Assembly (NCBI GenBank): GCA_043424535.1
Contig: JBHWOV010000023.1
Location: forward strand, 1-20,274
DNA length: 20,274 bases
Direction: 5' to 3'
Source: DSM-111022 sp043424535
GTDB lineage: Bacteria > Bacillota > Bacilli > Lactobacillales > Aerococcaceae
Position numbers and translations under genes: made by a program
The notes under the pieces: generated by a model
What the model was told of the DNA's origin: nothing
Database searches by the model: none
Seen by the model: only the letters and a program-made list of their open reading frames with translations
Part shown: positions 1 to 8,181 of the stretch, piece after piece
Numbering within the stretch: the first letter of the stretch is position 1
How the letters are laid out: each line of letters opens with the position of its first letter

Positions 1-30
1 AGATTATTTTTCAACTAGCTATAAATTATT

Positions 31-65
31 ACTCAATCATTAATATTAATGATTGAGTTTTTTTA
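31..65 (+). terminator. Intrinsic terminator upstream of frr
   Basis: A perfect 28-nt inverted repeat spans 31-58 (arm ACTCAATCATTAAT and its complement) and runs into a T tract at 58-65. It most likely ends the transcript of the gene left of the window, which in relatives is usually pyrH. Too little sequence (1-30) remains to identify that gene. Confidence 0.85.
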
Positions 66-128
66 TAATGAACGTTCATAACGCCAGAACGCAAATCATC
101 TTCACTATAATTTATATATTAACTATGA

Positions 129-160
129 TATAATAAAGTTATCAGACTACTGTAGGAGGA
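129..160 (+). promoter_or_regulatory. Probable frr promoter -10 box and RBS
   Basis: A perfect TATAAT lies at 129-134, and a second TATAAT at 106-111. No good -35 hexamer is correctly spaced from either, so the exact promoter is uncertain. A strong ribosome binding site, TAGGAGGA at 153-160, sits 5 nt before the frr ATG. The position right after a terminator supports independent transcription of frr. Confidence 0.5.
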
Positions 161-165
161 TTATT

Positions 166-723
166 ATGGCGGATACCATTATTAAAACGACAAAGGAACG
201 AATGCAAAAATCCATCGAATCATTCCAAAGAGAATTAGGAACTATTCGAGCAGGAGTTGCAAACGCAAGTATTTTAGATCGAGTACAAGTATTATATTAT
301 GGTGTACCAACACCGTTAAATCAATTAGCAGGAATTACAGTTCCTGAAGCAAGAATGCTACTGATCACTCCATATGATAAAGGAAGTATCGGTGATATCG
401 AAAAAGCCATTTTACAAAGTGATATTGGTATCACACCAAATAATGATGGAGATGTTATTCGACTTACTATTCCAGCATTAACCAAAGAACGTCGACAAGA
501 ATTAGTGAAAGTTGTCGGCAAAGAAGCGGAAAATGCAAAAATAAGCATTCGTAATATTCGTCGTGGTCAAATAGATGAAGCTAAGAAATTAGAAAAGGCT
601 AATGAATTGACGGAAGATGATGTTAAGAATTATGAAAAACAAATTCAAGACGTCACCGATCAAGCGACCAAGGAAATTGATGACTTAGCTAAAGCTAAAG
701 AAGACGAAATTTTGAATAATTAA
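166..723 (+). CDS. frr: Ribosome recycling factor
   Basis: This cytoplasmic factor works with EF-G to split post-termination ribosomes so the subunits can be reused. The 185-residue length is exactly that typical of the family. The protein opens with the usual helical segment (KERMQKSIESFQRELGTIRA) and has the conserved hinge and beta-domain region around residues 55-105. The RNIRR segment at 129-133 includes Arg132, a residue important for ribosome binding in characterised homologues. The C-terminal third is a charged helix, as expected for the L-shaped three-helix bundle. The ATG at 166 follows TAGGAGGA closely. The gene is flanked by terminators on both sides, so it is probably monocistronic here; in most Firmicutes it follows pyrH. 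Nothing odd is seen. Confidence 0.98.
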   Translation: MADTIIKTTKERMQKSIESFQRELGTIRAGVANASILDRVQVLYYGVPTPLNQLAGITVPEARMLLITPYDKGSIGDIEKAILQSDIGITPNNDGDVIRLTIPALTKERRQELVKVVGKEAENAKISIRNIRRGQIDEAKKLEKANELTEDDVKNYEKQIQDVTDQATKEIDDLAKAKEDEILNN

Positions 724-731
724 TTCATTAT

Positions 732-776
732 CAATACCTCTCCCAATATGTTAATATTTGGAGAGGTATTGTTTTT
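732..776 (+). terminator. Intrinsic terminator after frr
   Basis: Arms CAATACCTCTCC (732-743) and its complement (760-771) form a 12-bp stem, with a further AATAT/ATATT pairing inside. The stem is followed by five T residues at 772-776. It lies 8 nt after the frr stop codon and separates frr from uppS. Confidence 0.92.
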
Positions 777-840
777 ATTCAACAATATAATAAGTTAATA
801 GGTATAGAAAATGTGCCTATAAGTTCAAGACATTTTAATG

Positions 841-873
841 TATAATGGACTGGATAAGTATGAAGAAGAGGTG
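841..873 (+). promoter_or_regulatory. Probable uppS-cdsA-rseP promoter and RBS
   Basis: A perfect TATAAT lies at 841-846, about 32 nt before the uppS start. A -35 element is not obvious at the usual distance; the hexamer at 818-823 is TATAAG. The ribosome binding site AGAGGTG is at 867-873. The terminator ending at 776 implies that a promoter must exist in this gap. Confidence 0.5.
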
Positions 874-878
874 TATGA

Positions 879-1601
879 ATGAAACTAGATCCCAAAACAC
901 TTCCTAAACACATCGCAATTATTATGGATGGAAATGGTCGTTGGGCTAAGAAAAGATTTTTACCCCGTGTAGCAGGACATAAAAAAGGTGTCGAAACCAT
1001 AAAAAAAATCGTTATTCGCTGTAATGAACTGAAAATTAAAGTCGTAACGATTTATGCATTTTCTACAGAAAATTGGGGAAGGCCGGAAGAAGAAGTACGT
1101 TATTTGATGAATTTACCTAAGTATTTCTTTAATGACTTTTTACCACAATTAATCGAAGAAAATATTAAAGTGCAAACGACCGGTAATGTTGAACAGTTAC
1201 CAGAGCACACGAAGAAAATGATGGATGAAGCAATAGAGAAAACCAAAGACAATGACGGTTTAATTTTAAATATTTGCTTAAATTATGGAAGTCATCAAGA
1301 AATCACCTATGCAGTGAAACAGATTGCTGAAGAAGTTAAAGAAAATCGATTGGATGTTGAGGACATCAATGAAACACTCATTTCACAACATCTTGAAACT
1401 GCAAATTTAGGGGAATATGCCAATCCTGACTTAATGATTCGCACGAGTGGTGAACAACGTCTCAGCAATTTTCTTCTCTGGCAATTAGCTTATAGTGAAT
1501 TTTATTTCTGTGATAAATATTGGCCTGATTTTACACCGGATGATTTAGATATTGCTTTGGAGGATTATGCCAATCGCCATCGCCGTTATGGAAAATTGTA
1601 A
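879..1601 (+). CDS. uppS: Isoprenyl transferase (undecaprenyl diphosphate synthase)
   Basis: This cis-prenyltransferase condenses isopentenyl diphosphate units onto farnesyl diphosphate to give C55 undecaprenyl diphosphate, the lipid carrier for peptidoglycan and other wall polymers. The family signature IMDGNGRWAKKR starts at residue 15, with the catalytic Asp at 17 and the phosphate-binding Asn, Gly and Arg after it. RVAGHKKG at 30-37 gives the conserved His34. The second signature, RTSGEQRLSNF, begins at Arg188 and holds the basic residues that bind diphosphate. The 240-residue length is normal. The ATG at 879 is preceded by AGAGGTG at a normal distance. It is the first gene of a tight operon with cdsA (16-nt gap) and rseP, the common Firmicute order. 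Confidence 0.97.
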   Translation: MKLDPKTLPKHIAIIMDGNGRWAKKRFLPRVAGHKKGVETIKKIVIRCNELKIKVVTIYAFSTENWGRPEEEVRYLMNLPKYFFNDFLPQLIEENIKVQTTGNVEQLPEHTKKMMDEAIEKTKDNDGLILNICLNYGSHQEITYAVKQIAEEVKENRLDVEDINETLISQHLETANLGEYANPDLMIRTSGEQRLSNFLLWQLAYSEFYFCDKYWPDFTPDDLDIALEDYANRHRRYGKL

Positions 1602-1617
1602 GAGAGAAGGTTTTTGA

Positions 1618-2409
1618 ATGAAAGAACGTATTATATATGGAGTCTTAGCCTTTCTCGTCTTTCTACCCTTTGCATTGGCAGGAAAAGCTTATTTTGCTTA
1701 TTTCTTGCTGATACTAGGACTATTAGGTTTATTTGAATTAATGCGAATGGCAAATATCACCTCAAAATTCCCATTTTTTATTGGTGCGATTGCTTTGTAT
1801 GTCCAATTAATGCCCACTCACTATATGCCATCGCTATTGCAAAATTTTGATGTGACCAGTGTGTATTTTTTATGTGCAATCATCTTACTCATGTATACTG
1901 TATTTAAATCCCATAAATTTAATTTTACACATGCTGCGATTATTATGTTAGGGGCTATTTATATTGGTCGTGGTTTCTATATGGTGATTGATATTAGAGA
2001 CATTGGTATACCGACCTTGGCTTATTTATTAATTTCTGTCTGGATGACGGATATTTTTGCATTATTGGTCGGTCGTAAAATTGGTAAAACAAAATTAGCA
2101 CCTTCTGTTTCTCCTAATAAAACAGTTGAAGGAATGATTGGTGGGACTGTGGGGGCTGTATTGATTGCAAGTTTATATATATCTATTTTTAATACACAAT
2201 TAGGTAGTTTCCCACATATTGTTCTCTTAACGATTATTATTTCCTTAACTGGTCAATTTGGCGATTTGATTGAATCAGCTTATAAAAGACATTTTAATGT
2301 AAAGGATTCGGGCAAATTAATTCCCGGTCATGGCGGAGTATTAGATCGCTTTGATAGTCTCTTATTTGCCAGCTTAGCATTTGGCATCTGGTTTAACTTA
2401 TTTAATTAG
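1618..2409 (+). CDS. cdsA: Phosphatidate cytidylyltransferase (CDP-diglyceride synthase)
   Basis: This membrane enzyme makes CDP-diacylglycerol from phosphatidic acid and CTP, the branch point to phosphatidylglycerol and cardiolipin. The 263-residue protein is strongly hydrophobic throughout, with several predicted membrane helices. The full CDS family signature is present at residues 220-246: Ser220, Lys223-Arg224, Lys229-Asp230, Pro236, His238-Gly-Gly, Asp243-Arg244 and Asp246 fall at the expected spacings. The upstream segment with TDIFALLVGRKIGKTKLAP is also characteristic. The ATG at 1618 has AGAGAAGG 7 nt upstream. It follows uppS by 16 nt and precedes rseP by 9 nt, so it is probably co-transcribed with both. 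Confidence 0.96.
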   Translation: MKERIIYGVLAFLVFLPFALAGKAYFAYFLLILGLLGLFELMRMANITSKFPFFIGAIALYVQLMPTHYMPSLLQNFDVTSVYFLCAIILLMYTVFKSHKFNFTHAAIIMLGAIYIGRGFYMVIDIRDIGIPTLAYLLISVWMTDIFALLVGRKIGKTKLAPSVSPNKTVEGMIGGTVGAVLIASLYISIFNTQLGSFPHIVLLTIIISLTGQFGDLIESAYKRHFNVKDSGKLIPGHGGVLDRFDSLLFASLAFGIWFNLFN

Positions 2410-2418
2410 GAGGTATGA

Positions 2419-3696
2419 ATGAAGACAATCATCGTTTTTTTATTAATTTTTTCAATTATTGTCGTAATTCATGAATTTGGACATTTTTATTTCGCTAAAA
2501 AAGCCGGAATCAAAGTGCGTGAATTTGCGATTGGTATGGGACCCAAATTATTTAGTCATCAAGCAGAAGATGGGACAACTTATACATTGCGTATTTTACC
2601 AATGGGTGGCTATGTCCGCTTGGCTGGATTAAATGAGGAAGAGGATATTGAACCAGGAATGGAGATTGGTCTATCCTTTAATCAAAATAATGAAGTGCAA
2701 CAAATCAATTTATCTGATGCATTGGCTCAGGATGAACTTCCGGTTCGAGTCAATCAAGTCGATTTGATTAATGAGATGACAATTGAAGCACTACCATCTG
2801 GTCAATCAGATTATGTGACATATCCTGTCAATCGACAAGCGACGATCATTGAGGCAGATAAAACCATTGTTGAAGTAGCACCTTATGAGAGCCGCTATGA
2901 AGCGGCCAGCCCTTGGTCTAAATTTAAAACGAATATCGCTGGTCCACTCAATAATTTTATATTGTCGATTATTGTCTTTACGATTATTGGCTTCTTATTA
3001 CCAGGCATTCCAATGAACTCACCAGAACCAATCATAGGCACAGTCACGGAAGGATCTGCAGCCGAAGAGGCTGGATTAGAAGCTAATGATATTATCACAG
3101 CTGTCAATCAAGAGCCTGTCAGTGAGTGGAATGAAATGGTATCATATATTCAACCGCATCCCGGCGAGGAAGTTGAAATAACTTATGAACGTGATGGAAG
3201 TGAATACACGACAGATTTGACGATTGATTCGACCGTTGATTCTGAAACAGGAGAAGAATATGGTGTCATCGGTGTCATTAAAGGTGACCGTTATGATACG
3301 AGTTTCATGCGACGCTTAACTTATGGTTTTACAGCAACCTTTAATGTAATCATGGGCGTCTTACTTGCACTCAAAGACATGTTTGTATCAGGATTTAGTA
3401 TCGATAATTTTGGTGGTCCTGTGGCCATGGCTCAAATGACAAATCAAGTCGTCGAATTTGGTTTTATCCCTATTTTAAATTTCATGGCTTGGTTGAGTGC
3501 CAATTTAGGCATTGTTAATTTATTACCCGTGCCAGCTTTAGACGGAGGAAAAATTGTTTTAAATATAGTAGAAGCCATACGTGGCAAACCGGTTAGTCAA
3601 TCAACGGAAGGTATTATTACCTTGATTGGCGTTGGACTGCTCTTTATATTAATGATTCTTGTCACGTGGAATGATATTCAGAGAGCCTTTTTCTAG
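2419..3696 (+). CDS. rseP: Site-2 intramembrane zinc metalloprotease (RseP/Eep type)
   Basis: This integral membrane protease cleaves transmembrane segments of regulators and leftover signal peptides. The first membrane helix carries the zinc motif HEFGH at residues 18-22. The second zinc-ligand motif, LLPVPALDGG, is near the C-terminus with Asp375. A PDZ domain lies at about 190-280, starting near the PEPIIGTVTEGSAAEEAGL segment. A long soluble stretch at about 75-160 separates the first helix from the conserved NIAGPLNNF region, as in the Eep proteins of lactobacilli and enterococci (about 420 residues). At 425 residues the protein is full length. AGGAGGT at 2408-2414 overlaps the cdsA stop and sets the ATG at 2419. 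Substrates cannot be read from the sequence; no anti-sigma factor gene is nearby. Confidence 0.95.
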   Translation: MKTIIVFLLIFSIIVVIHEFGHFYFAKKAGIKVREFAIGMGPKLFSHQAEDGTTYTLRILPMGGYVRLAGLNEEEDIEPGMEIGLSFNQNNEVQQINLSDALAQDELPVRVNQVDLINEMTIEALPSGQSDYVTYPVNRQATIIEADKTIVEVAPYESRYEAASPWSKFKTNIAGPLNNFILSIIVFTIIGFLLPGIPMNSPEPIIGTVTEGSAAEEAGLEANDIITAVNQEPVSEWNEMVSYIQPHPGEEVEITYERDGSEYTTDLTIDSTVDSETGEEYGVIGVIKGDRYDTSFMRRLTYGFTATFNVIMGVLLALKDMFVSGFSIDNFGGPVAMAQMTNQVVEFGFIPILNFMAWLSANLGIVNLLPVPALDGGKIVLNIVEAIRGKPVSQSTEGIITLIGVGLLFILMILVTWNDIQRAFF

Positions 3697-3717
3697 AAAT
3701 TAAAGCAGTTTAAGCGT

Positions 3718-3761
3718 AATCTAAATATTTATCGTGAACATGATAAATATTTAGATTTTTT
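3718..3761 (+). terminator. Intrinsic terminator after rseP
   Basis: A perfect 16-bp stem has arms AATCTAAATATTTATC (3718-3733) and its complement (3742-3757), an 8-nt loop, and a T run to 3761. It ends the uppS-cdsA-rseP transcript. This suggests polC has its own start signal in the remaining 40 nt. Only a weak TAAAAT at 3777-3782 is visible there. Confidence 0.9.
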
Positions 3762-3800
3762 AATTCAGTAAAGGCATAAAATGTAGGAAAGGAGCGCATC

Positions 3801-6800
3801 ATGAAAGATGAACGAAAATTATTTGATGTTTTATTACAGCAATTAAATTTTAATAATCCATCTCTTGAGGAAGCATTAGAAGAGGTAGAAATTGATCAAG
3901 TAAATATCATTGTGGAAGAACATCAATGGGAATTTTATTTGAATAATCCCCAACCATTACCACCTGAAGTTTATCAAATATTTCAATTGAAAATGCGAGA
4001 GACTTTTGGAGACATTGCGGATATTCAAATCTGGTGGCATTTTGATCAACCAATCAAACAAAATGAGTTGATTGAAGCATATTGGTTTGCGGTTTATTCA
4101 GCTTTAGCGAATGAAAAACCTTTTATAAGATCAACGATGCAACATGCTAATTATGAATATGCAGATGGGGAATTAACGATTTCCTTATCATCTGAACAAG
4201 TGCTTAATACTATTCAATCAAAATATCATTCCCTATTTTTAATGCGACTCAAACAAGTTGGATTGGACCATATCAATATCAATTATCAAGTCGATGAAAC
4301 TTTACGAGAGCAAGAAATCGATGCGCATCTAGATCGCCAAAAAGATGAAGATGAACGTTCATTAATGGAAGCAATAGAAGCATTAGAAGCTCAGGAAAAA
4401 CGACAACAGCAAACAGTCATTGAAGATAGTGATATTAAACAAATTGGCAAGGATATCCCTGAAAATGCGATGATTATCCCGATGTCTGAATTAACCGAGA
4501 GTCAATTTCGAATTGTCACAGAAGGCTACATTTTCGACAAAGATGTCAAAGATTTACGTAATGGTGGCCAATTATCGATTATGCATGTGACGGATTATAC
4601 CAGTTCAGTGCAAGTAAAAATTATGACCGGACGCGGTATTAAAGCTGAACAATTAGGCCTTTATAATAAAGGTGACTGGATACGGATGGAAGGCGATTTA
4701 ATTCCCGATAATTATTCATCGGAATTATATATTCGTCCACGCTCTGTCCGTAAAATTAAAGAAAAATTCGTCCGGACAGATAATGCACCAGAAGATCAAA
4801 AACGCATCGAACTTCATGCACATACTCAAATGAGTCCAATGGATGCGACAAATTCAGCGGAAGAATTGATTGCCCAAGCCGCAAAATGGGGCCATAAGGC
4901 CATTGCGATCACAGATCATGGTGGGGTACAAGCTTTCCCTAAAGCCTATCATGCCGGTAAAAAGCACGACATCAAGGTATTATTCGGGATGGAAGCTTAT
5001 GTTGTGAATGATGGTGAGCCGGTCGCTTATAATCCTCAATCGATTCCATTAAAAGATGCAACTTATGTCGTGTTTGATGTGGAGACAACGGGTCTATCTT
5101 CTGTTTATGACAAGATGATCGAACTCGCAGCGGTAAAAATGCGTGAAGGGGAAGTGATTGATACTTTCGAATCATTCATCAATCCCAATCAAACATTATC
5201 CAGTTTTACGACTGAACTCACATCCATTACCAATGCGATGGTTCAATCAGCACCTCAAGAAGCACCAGTCATGGAAGATTTTTATGAATTTTCCAAAGAT
5301 TCGATTCTTGTGGCTCATAATGCGAGCTTCGATATTGGCTTTATTGATAAAGCTTATGAACGACTTGGCTATGGACCAACAAAATTACCCGTGATTGATA
5401 CATTAGAATTATCAAGAACAGTCAATCCAGATTTAAAATCACACCGCTTAAATACATTAGCGAAGCGCTATGGATTATCGCTGGAACAACATCACCGTGC
5501 AGTTTATGACTCAGAGACAACAGGATATTTACTATTAAAACTATTAGATCAAGCGGAAGAACAATTTGGAATGACGCATCATGATCAGCTGAATGATCAA
5601 TTAGGAAAAGGCAATGCTTATCAGCAAGCGAGACCTTTCCATGCGACATTGATTGCTAAAAATCAAAAGGGCTTGAAAGACCTCTTTAAATTAGTATCCA
5701 CTTCGAATACAGAATATTTTTATCGAGGCATCCCACGTGTTCCATTAAGTTTATTGAATCAATACCGAACGGATTTATTAATGGGGACAGCATGTTCTCA
5801 AGGTGAAGTTTTTACAGCCATGATGCAAAAAGGCTATGATGAGGCATTAAAATTAGTCGCCGATTATGACTATATCGAATTAATGCCAAAAAGTTATTAT
5901 TATCCATTAGTAGAAGATGAAACAATCACTTCAGAAAAAGATTTGGAAGACATTATGAAAAATATCGTCCAATTAGGAACAGATACTGGAAAATTAGTCG
6001 TGGCTACCGGCAATGTTCACTATATCGATCAAAAAGATAGTATTTACACTGAAGTATTGCAACGCTCAATGAAGCAAAACCAAAATAGACAATTATATTT
6101 CCCGGATGCGCATTTTAGAACGACCGAAGAGATGCTCGAAGAATATCGTTTCTTAGGCGAAGATGTTGCTTATGAAATTGTGATCGAAAACCCACAAAAA
6201 ATAGTTGATTCAGTCGATGAATTAGAAGTGATTAAATCTGAATTGTATACGCCAAAAATTGAAGGTGCCGAGGAAGAAATTACACAGATGTCTTATGACA
6301 AGGCACATGAAATGTACGGACCAGATCTACCAGAAATCGTCAGTGCTCGTCTAGAAAAAGAATTGCAAAGTATTATTAGTAATGGCTTCGCCGTTATTTA
6401 CTTAATTTCGCAAAAACTGGTGCAAAAGAGTAATGAGGATGGCTATCTCGTTGGATCACGGGGATCGGTTGGTTCCAGTTTGGTTGCGACGATGACGGGG
6501 ATTACCGAAGTTAACCCACTTGCACCACATTATTATTGTACTTCTTGCTATTTCAATGAATTTTATACCAATGGCGAAATCGGATCAGGTTTTGACTTGC
6601 CAGACAAAGAATGTCCGAATTGTGGTGCAAAATTGAAAAAAGATGGCCATGATATTCCTTTCGAGACTTTCTTAGGATTTTATGGTGATAAAGTTCCGGA
6701 TATTGATTTGAACTTCTCTGGAGAATATCAAGCCCGGGCACATGCTTATACGAAAGAATTGTTTGGTGAAGACCATGTCTTTCGTGCGGGGACGACATCT

Positions 6801-8117
6801 ACTGTTGCGACGAAAACAGCTCTCGGTTATGTCAGAGGATATGTCGAAGCGACAGGCGAAATGTTACCACAAGCAGAACGATTACGTTTAGCTGAAGGTA
6901 TTGAAGGCGTTAAAAGAACAACCGGACAGCATCCGGGCGGGATTATCGTTATTCCTGGTGATATGGACGTCTATGACTTTACACCGATTCAATATCCAGC
7001 AGATGACTTAAGTGCTGAATGGCGGACAACGCATTTTGACTTCCATTCGATTGATGAAAATGTTTTAAAATTGGATATTTTAGGTCATGATGACCCAACA
7101 ATGATTCGGATGCTTCAAGATTTAAGTGGCATTGATCCAGATACGATTCCTTTTGATGACCCAGAAGTCATGAAAATTTTTAGTGGCACGGAAGTCTTAG
7201 GTGTGACGCACGATGAAATTTACTCACATACCGGTACTTTAGGCGTGCCAGAATTTGGAACGAGCTTTGTTCGTAGTATGTTATCGGAAACAAAACCGAC
7301 AACTTTTTCTGAATTATTACAAATTTCAGGCCTATCCCATGGTCCGGAGGTTTGGTTGGGGAATGCCAAGGAATTGATCCGCAAGAATGTCGTGGAACTA
7401 TCTGATGTGATCGGCTGTCGGGATGATATTATGGTTACATTGATTCAATACGGCCTTGACGATGGCTTAGCATTTAAAATTATGGAACATGTTCGAAAAG
7501 GGCGCGGCATCCCTGATGAATGGCAAGAGGAAATGCGTGCCAAAGGTGTACCTGAATGGTATATCGACTCTTGTTTGAAAATTAAATATATGTTCCCGAA
7601 AGCCCATGCGGCAGCTTATATCATGATGGCACTAAGAGTCGCTTATTTTAAAGTCCATCATCCAATCATTTATTATGCAACCTATTTCTCAGTCCGTGCG
7701 AAAGATTTCGATCTCGTAGCCATGGCACAAGGAAAAGAAATGGTGAAACGCCGGATTGATGAAATCAATGTTAAAGGGTTTGATGCGTCAAATACTGAAA
7801 AAACACTCGTCGTTGAATTAGAAATTGCTAATGAAATGCTTGAGCGTGGCTATACTTTCCAAATGGTCGACATCAATAAATCGGATGCACGCAATTTTAT
7901 TATCGAAGGTGATTCTTTAATACCACCATTCCGTGCGATTCCTGGATTAGGGGCCAATGTTGCGGAACAAATTGTTAAAGCTCGTGAAGAAGCACCATTC
8001 CTATCGAAAGAAGATCTACAAAAGAGAGGGAAAGTTTCCAAAACAATTATCAGCTATATGACTGAAAATGGGGTACTCGAAGGGATGCCTGATGAAGATC
8101 AATTGAGTTTATTTTAA
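3801..8117 (+). CDS. polC: DNA polymerase III alpha subunit, PolC type
   Basis: This is the replicative leading-strand polymerase of low-GC Gram-positives, with built-in proofreading. The 1438 residues follow the PolC order. There is an N-terminal domain, an OB-fold at about 225-315, then a PHP domain opening at LHAHTQMS (His339, His341). The PHP domain is interrupted by a DEDDh 3'-5' exonuclease with Asp426-Glu428 (DVETTGL), Asp511 (HNASFDIGF), His565 and Asp570. A four-cysteine zinc site (Cys913, 916, 938, 941) precedes the palm. Likely catalytic aspartates are Asp967 and Asp969 in PDIDLNFSG and Asp1092 in KLDILGHDD. The protein ends in the sliding-clamp peptide QLSLF (1434-1438). AAAGGAG at 3788-3794 supports the ATG. 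All catalytic residues looked for are present. The upstream neighbour proS, common in relatives, is missing. Confidence 0.98.
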   Translation: MKDERKLFDVLLQQLNFNNPSLEEALEEVEIDQVNIIVEEHQWEFYLNNPQPLPPEVYQIFQLKMRETFGDIADIQIWWHFDQPIKQNELIEAYWFAVYSALANEKPFIRSTMQHANYEYADGELTISLSSEQVLNTIQSKYHSLFLMRLKQVGLDHININYQVDETLREQEIDAHLDRQKDEDERSLMEAIEALEAQEKRQQQTVIEDSDIKQIGKDIPENAMIIPMSELTESQFRIVTEGYIFDKDVKDLRNGGQLSIMHVTDYTSSVQVKIMTGRGIKAEQLGLYNKGDWIRMEGDLIPDNYSSELYIRPRSVRKIKEKFVRTDNAPEDQKRIELHAHTQMSPMDATNSAEELIAQAAKWGHKAIAITDHGGVQAFPKAYHAGKKHDIKVLFGMEAYVVNDGEPVAYNPQSIPLKDATYVVFDVETTGLSSVYDKMIELAAVKMREGEVIDTFESFINPNQTLSSFTTELTSITNAMVQSAPQEAPVMEDFYEFSKDSILVAHNASFDIGFIDKAYERLGYGPTKLPVIDTLELSRTVNPDLKSHRLNTLAKRYGLSLEQHHRAVYDSETTGYLLLKLLDQAEEQFGMTHHDQLNDQLGKGNAYQQARPFHATLIAKNQKGLKDLFKLVSTSNTEYFYRGIPRVPLSLLNQYRTDLLMGTACSQGEVFTAMMQKGYDEALKLVADYDYIELMPKSYYYPLVEDETITSEKDLEDIMKNIVQLGTDTGKLVVATGNVHYIDQKDSIYTEVLQRSMKQNQNRQLYFPDAHFRTTEEMLEEYRFLGEDVAYEIVIENPQKIVDSVDELEVIKSELYTPKIEGAEEEITQMSYDKAHEMYGPDLPEIVSARLEKELQSIISNGFAVIYLISQKLVQKSNEDGYLVGSRGSVGSSLVATMTGITEVNPLAPHYYCTSCYFNEFYTNGEIGSGFDLPDKECPNCGAKLKKDGHDIPFETFLGFYGDKVPDIDLNFSGEYQARAHAYTKELFGEDHVFRAGTTSTVATKTALGYVRGYVEATGEMLPQAERLRLAEGIEGVKRTTGQHPGGIIVIPGDMDVYDFTPIQYPADDLSAEWRTTHFDFHSIDENVLKLDILGHDDPTMIRMLQDLSGIDPDTIPFDDPEVMKIFSGTEVLGVTHDEIYSHTGTLGVPEFGTSFVRSMLSETKPTTFSELLQISGLSHGPEVWLGNAKELIRKNVVELSDVIGCRDDIMVTLIQYGLDDGLAFKIMEHVRKGRGIPDEWQEEMRAKGVPEWYIDSCLKIKYMFPKAHAAAYIMMALRVAYFKVHHPIIYYATYFSVRAKDFDLVAMAQGKEMVKRRIDEINVKGFDASNTEKTLVVELEIANEMLERGYTFQMVDINKSDARNFIIEGDSLIPPFRAIPGLGANVAEQIVKAREEAPFLSKEDLQKRGKVSKTIISYMTENGVLEGMPDEDQLSLF

Positions 8118-8144
8118 AAAAACCTGGTAGATGAGAGCTTATCG

Positions 8145-8177
8145 TGGTAAAATGACACAATATTAAGAAAGAAGGGA
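8145..8177 (+). promoter_or_regulatory. Candidate extended -10 promoter and RBS of the MetQ-like gene
   Basis: TGGTAAAAT at 8145-8153 matches an extended -10 (TGn plus TAAAAT, one mismatch to TATAAT). The -35 region is poor. The ribosome binding site GAAGGGA is at 8171-8177. The whole gap from polC is only 64 nt, too short for a SAM riboswitch or T-box of the kind that often controls methionine uptake genes. No terminator was seen after polC, so read-through is also possible. Confidence 0.45.
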
Positions 8178-8181
8178 TAAA

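Noticed and set aside
1..30. C-terminal end of an upstream gene such as pyrH
   Set aside because: Thirty bases before the terminator are too few to recognise any reading frame, and none resembles a PyrH C-terminus.
70..77. Palindrome GAACGTTC upstream of frr as a regulatory site
   Set aside because: Only 8 bp, no second copy seen and no match to a known operator; probably chance in AT-rich sequence.
321..548. Antisense open reading frame within frr
   Set aside because: It lies wholly inside a well-supported gene, has no ribosome binding site or family resemblance, and reads as a shadow of the frr codons.
8118..8181. SAM riboswitch or T-box before the MetQ-like gene
   Set aside because: The gap is only 64 nt with no terminator hairpin and no T-box-like sequence, too short for either element.
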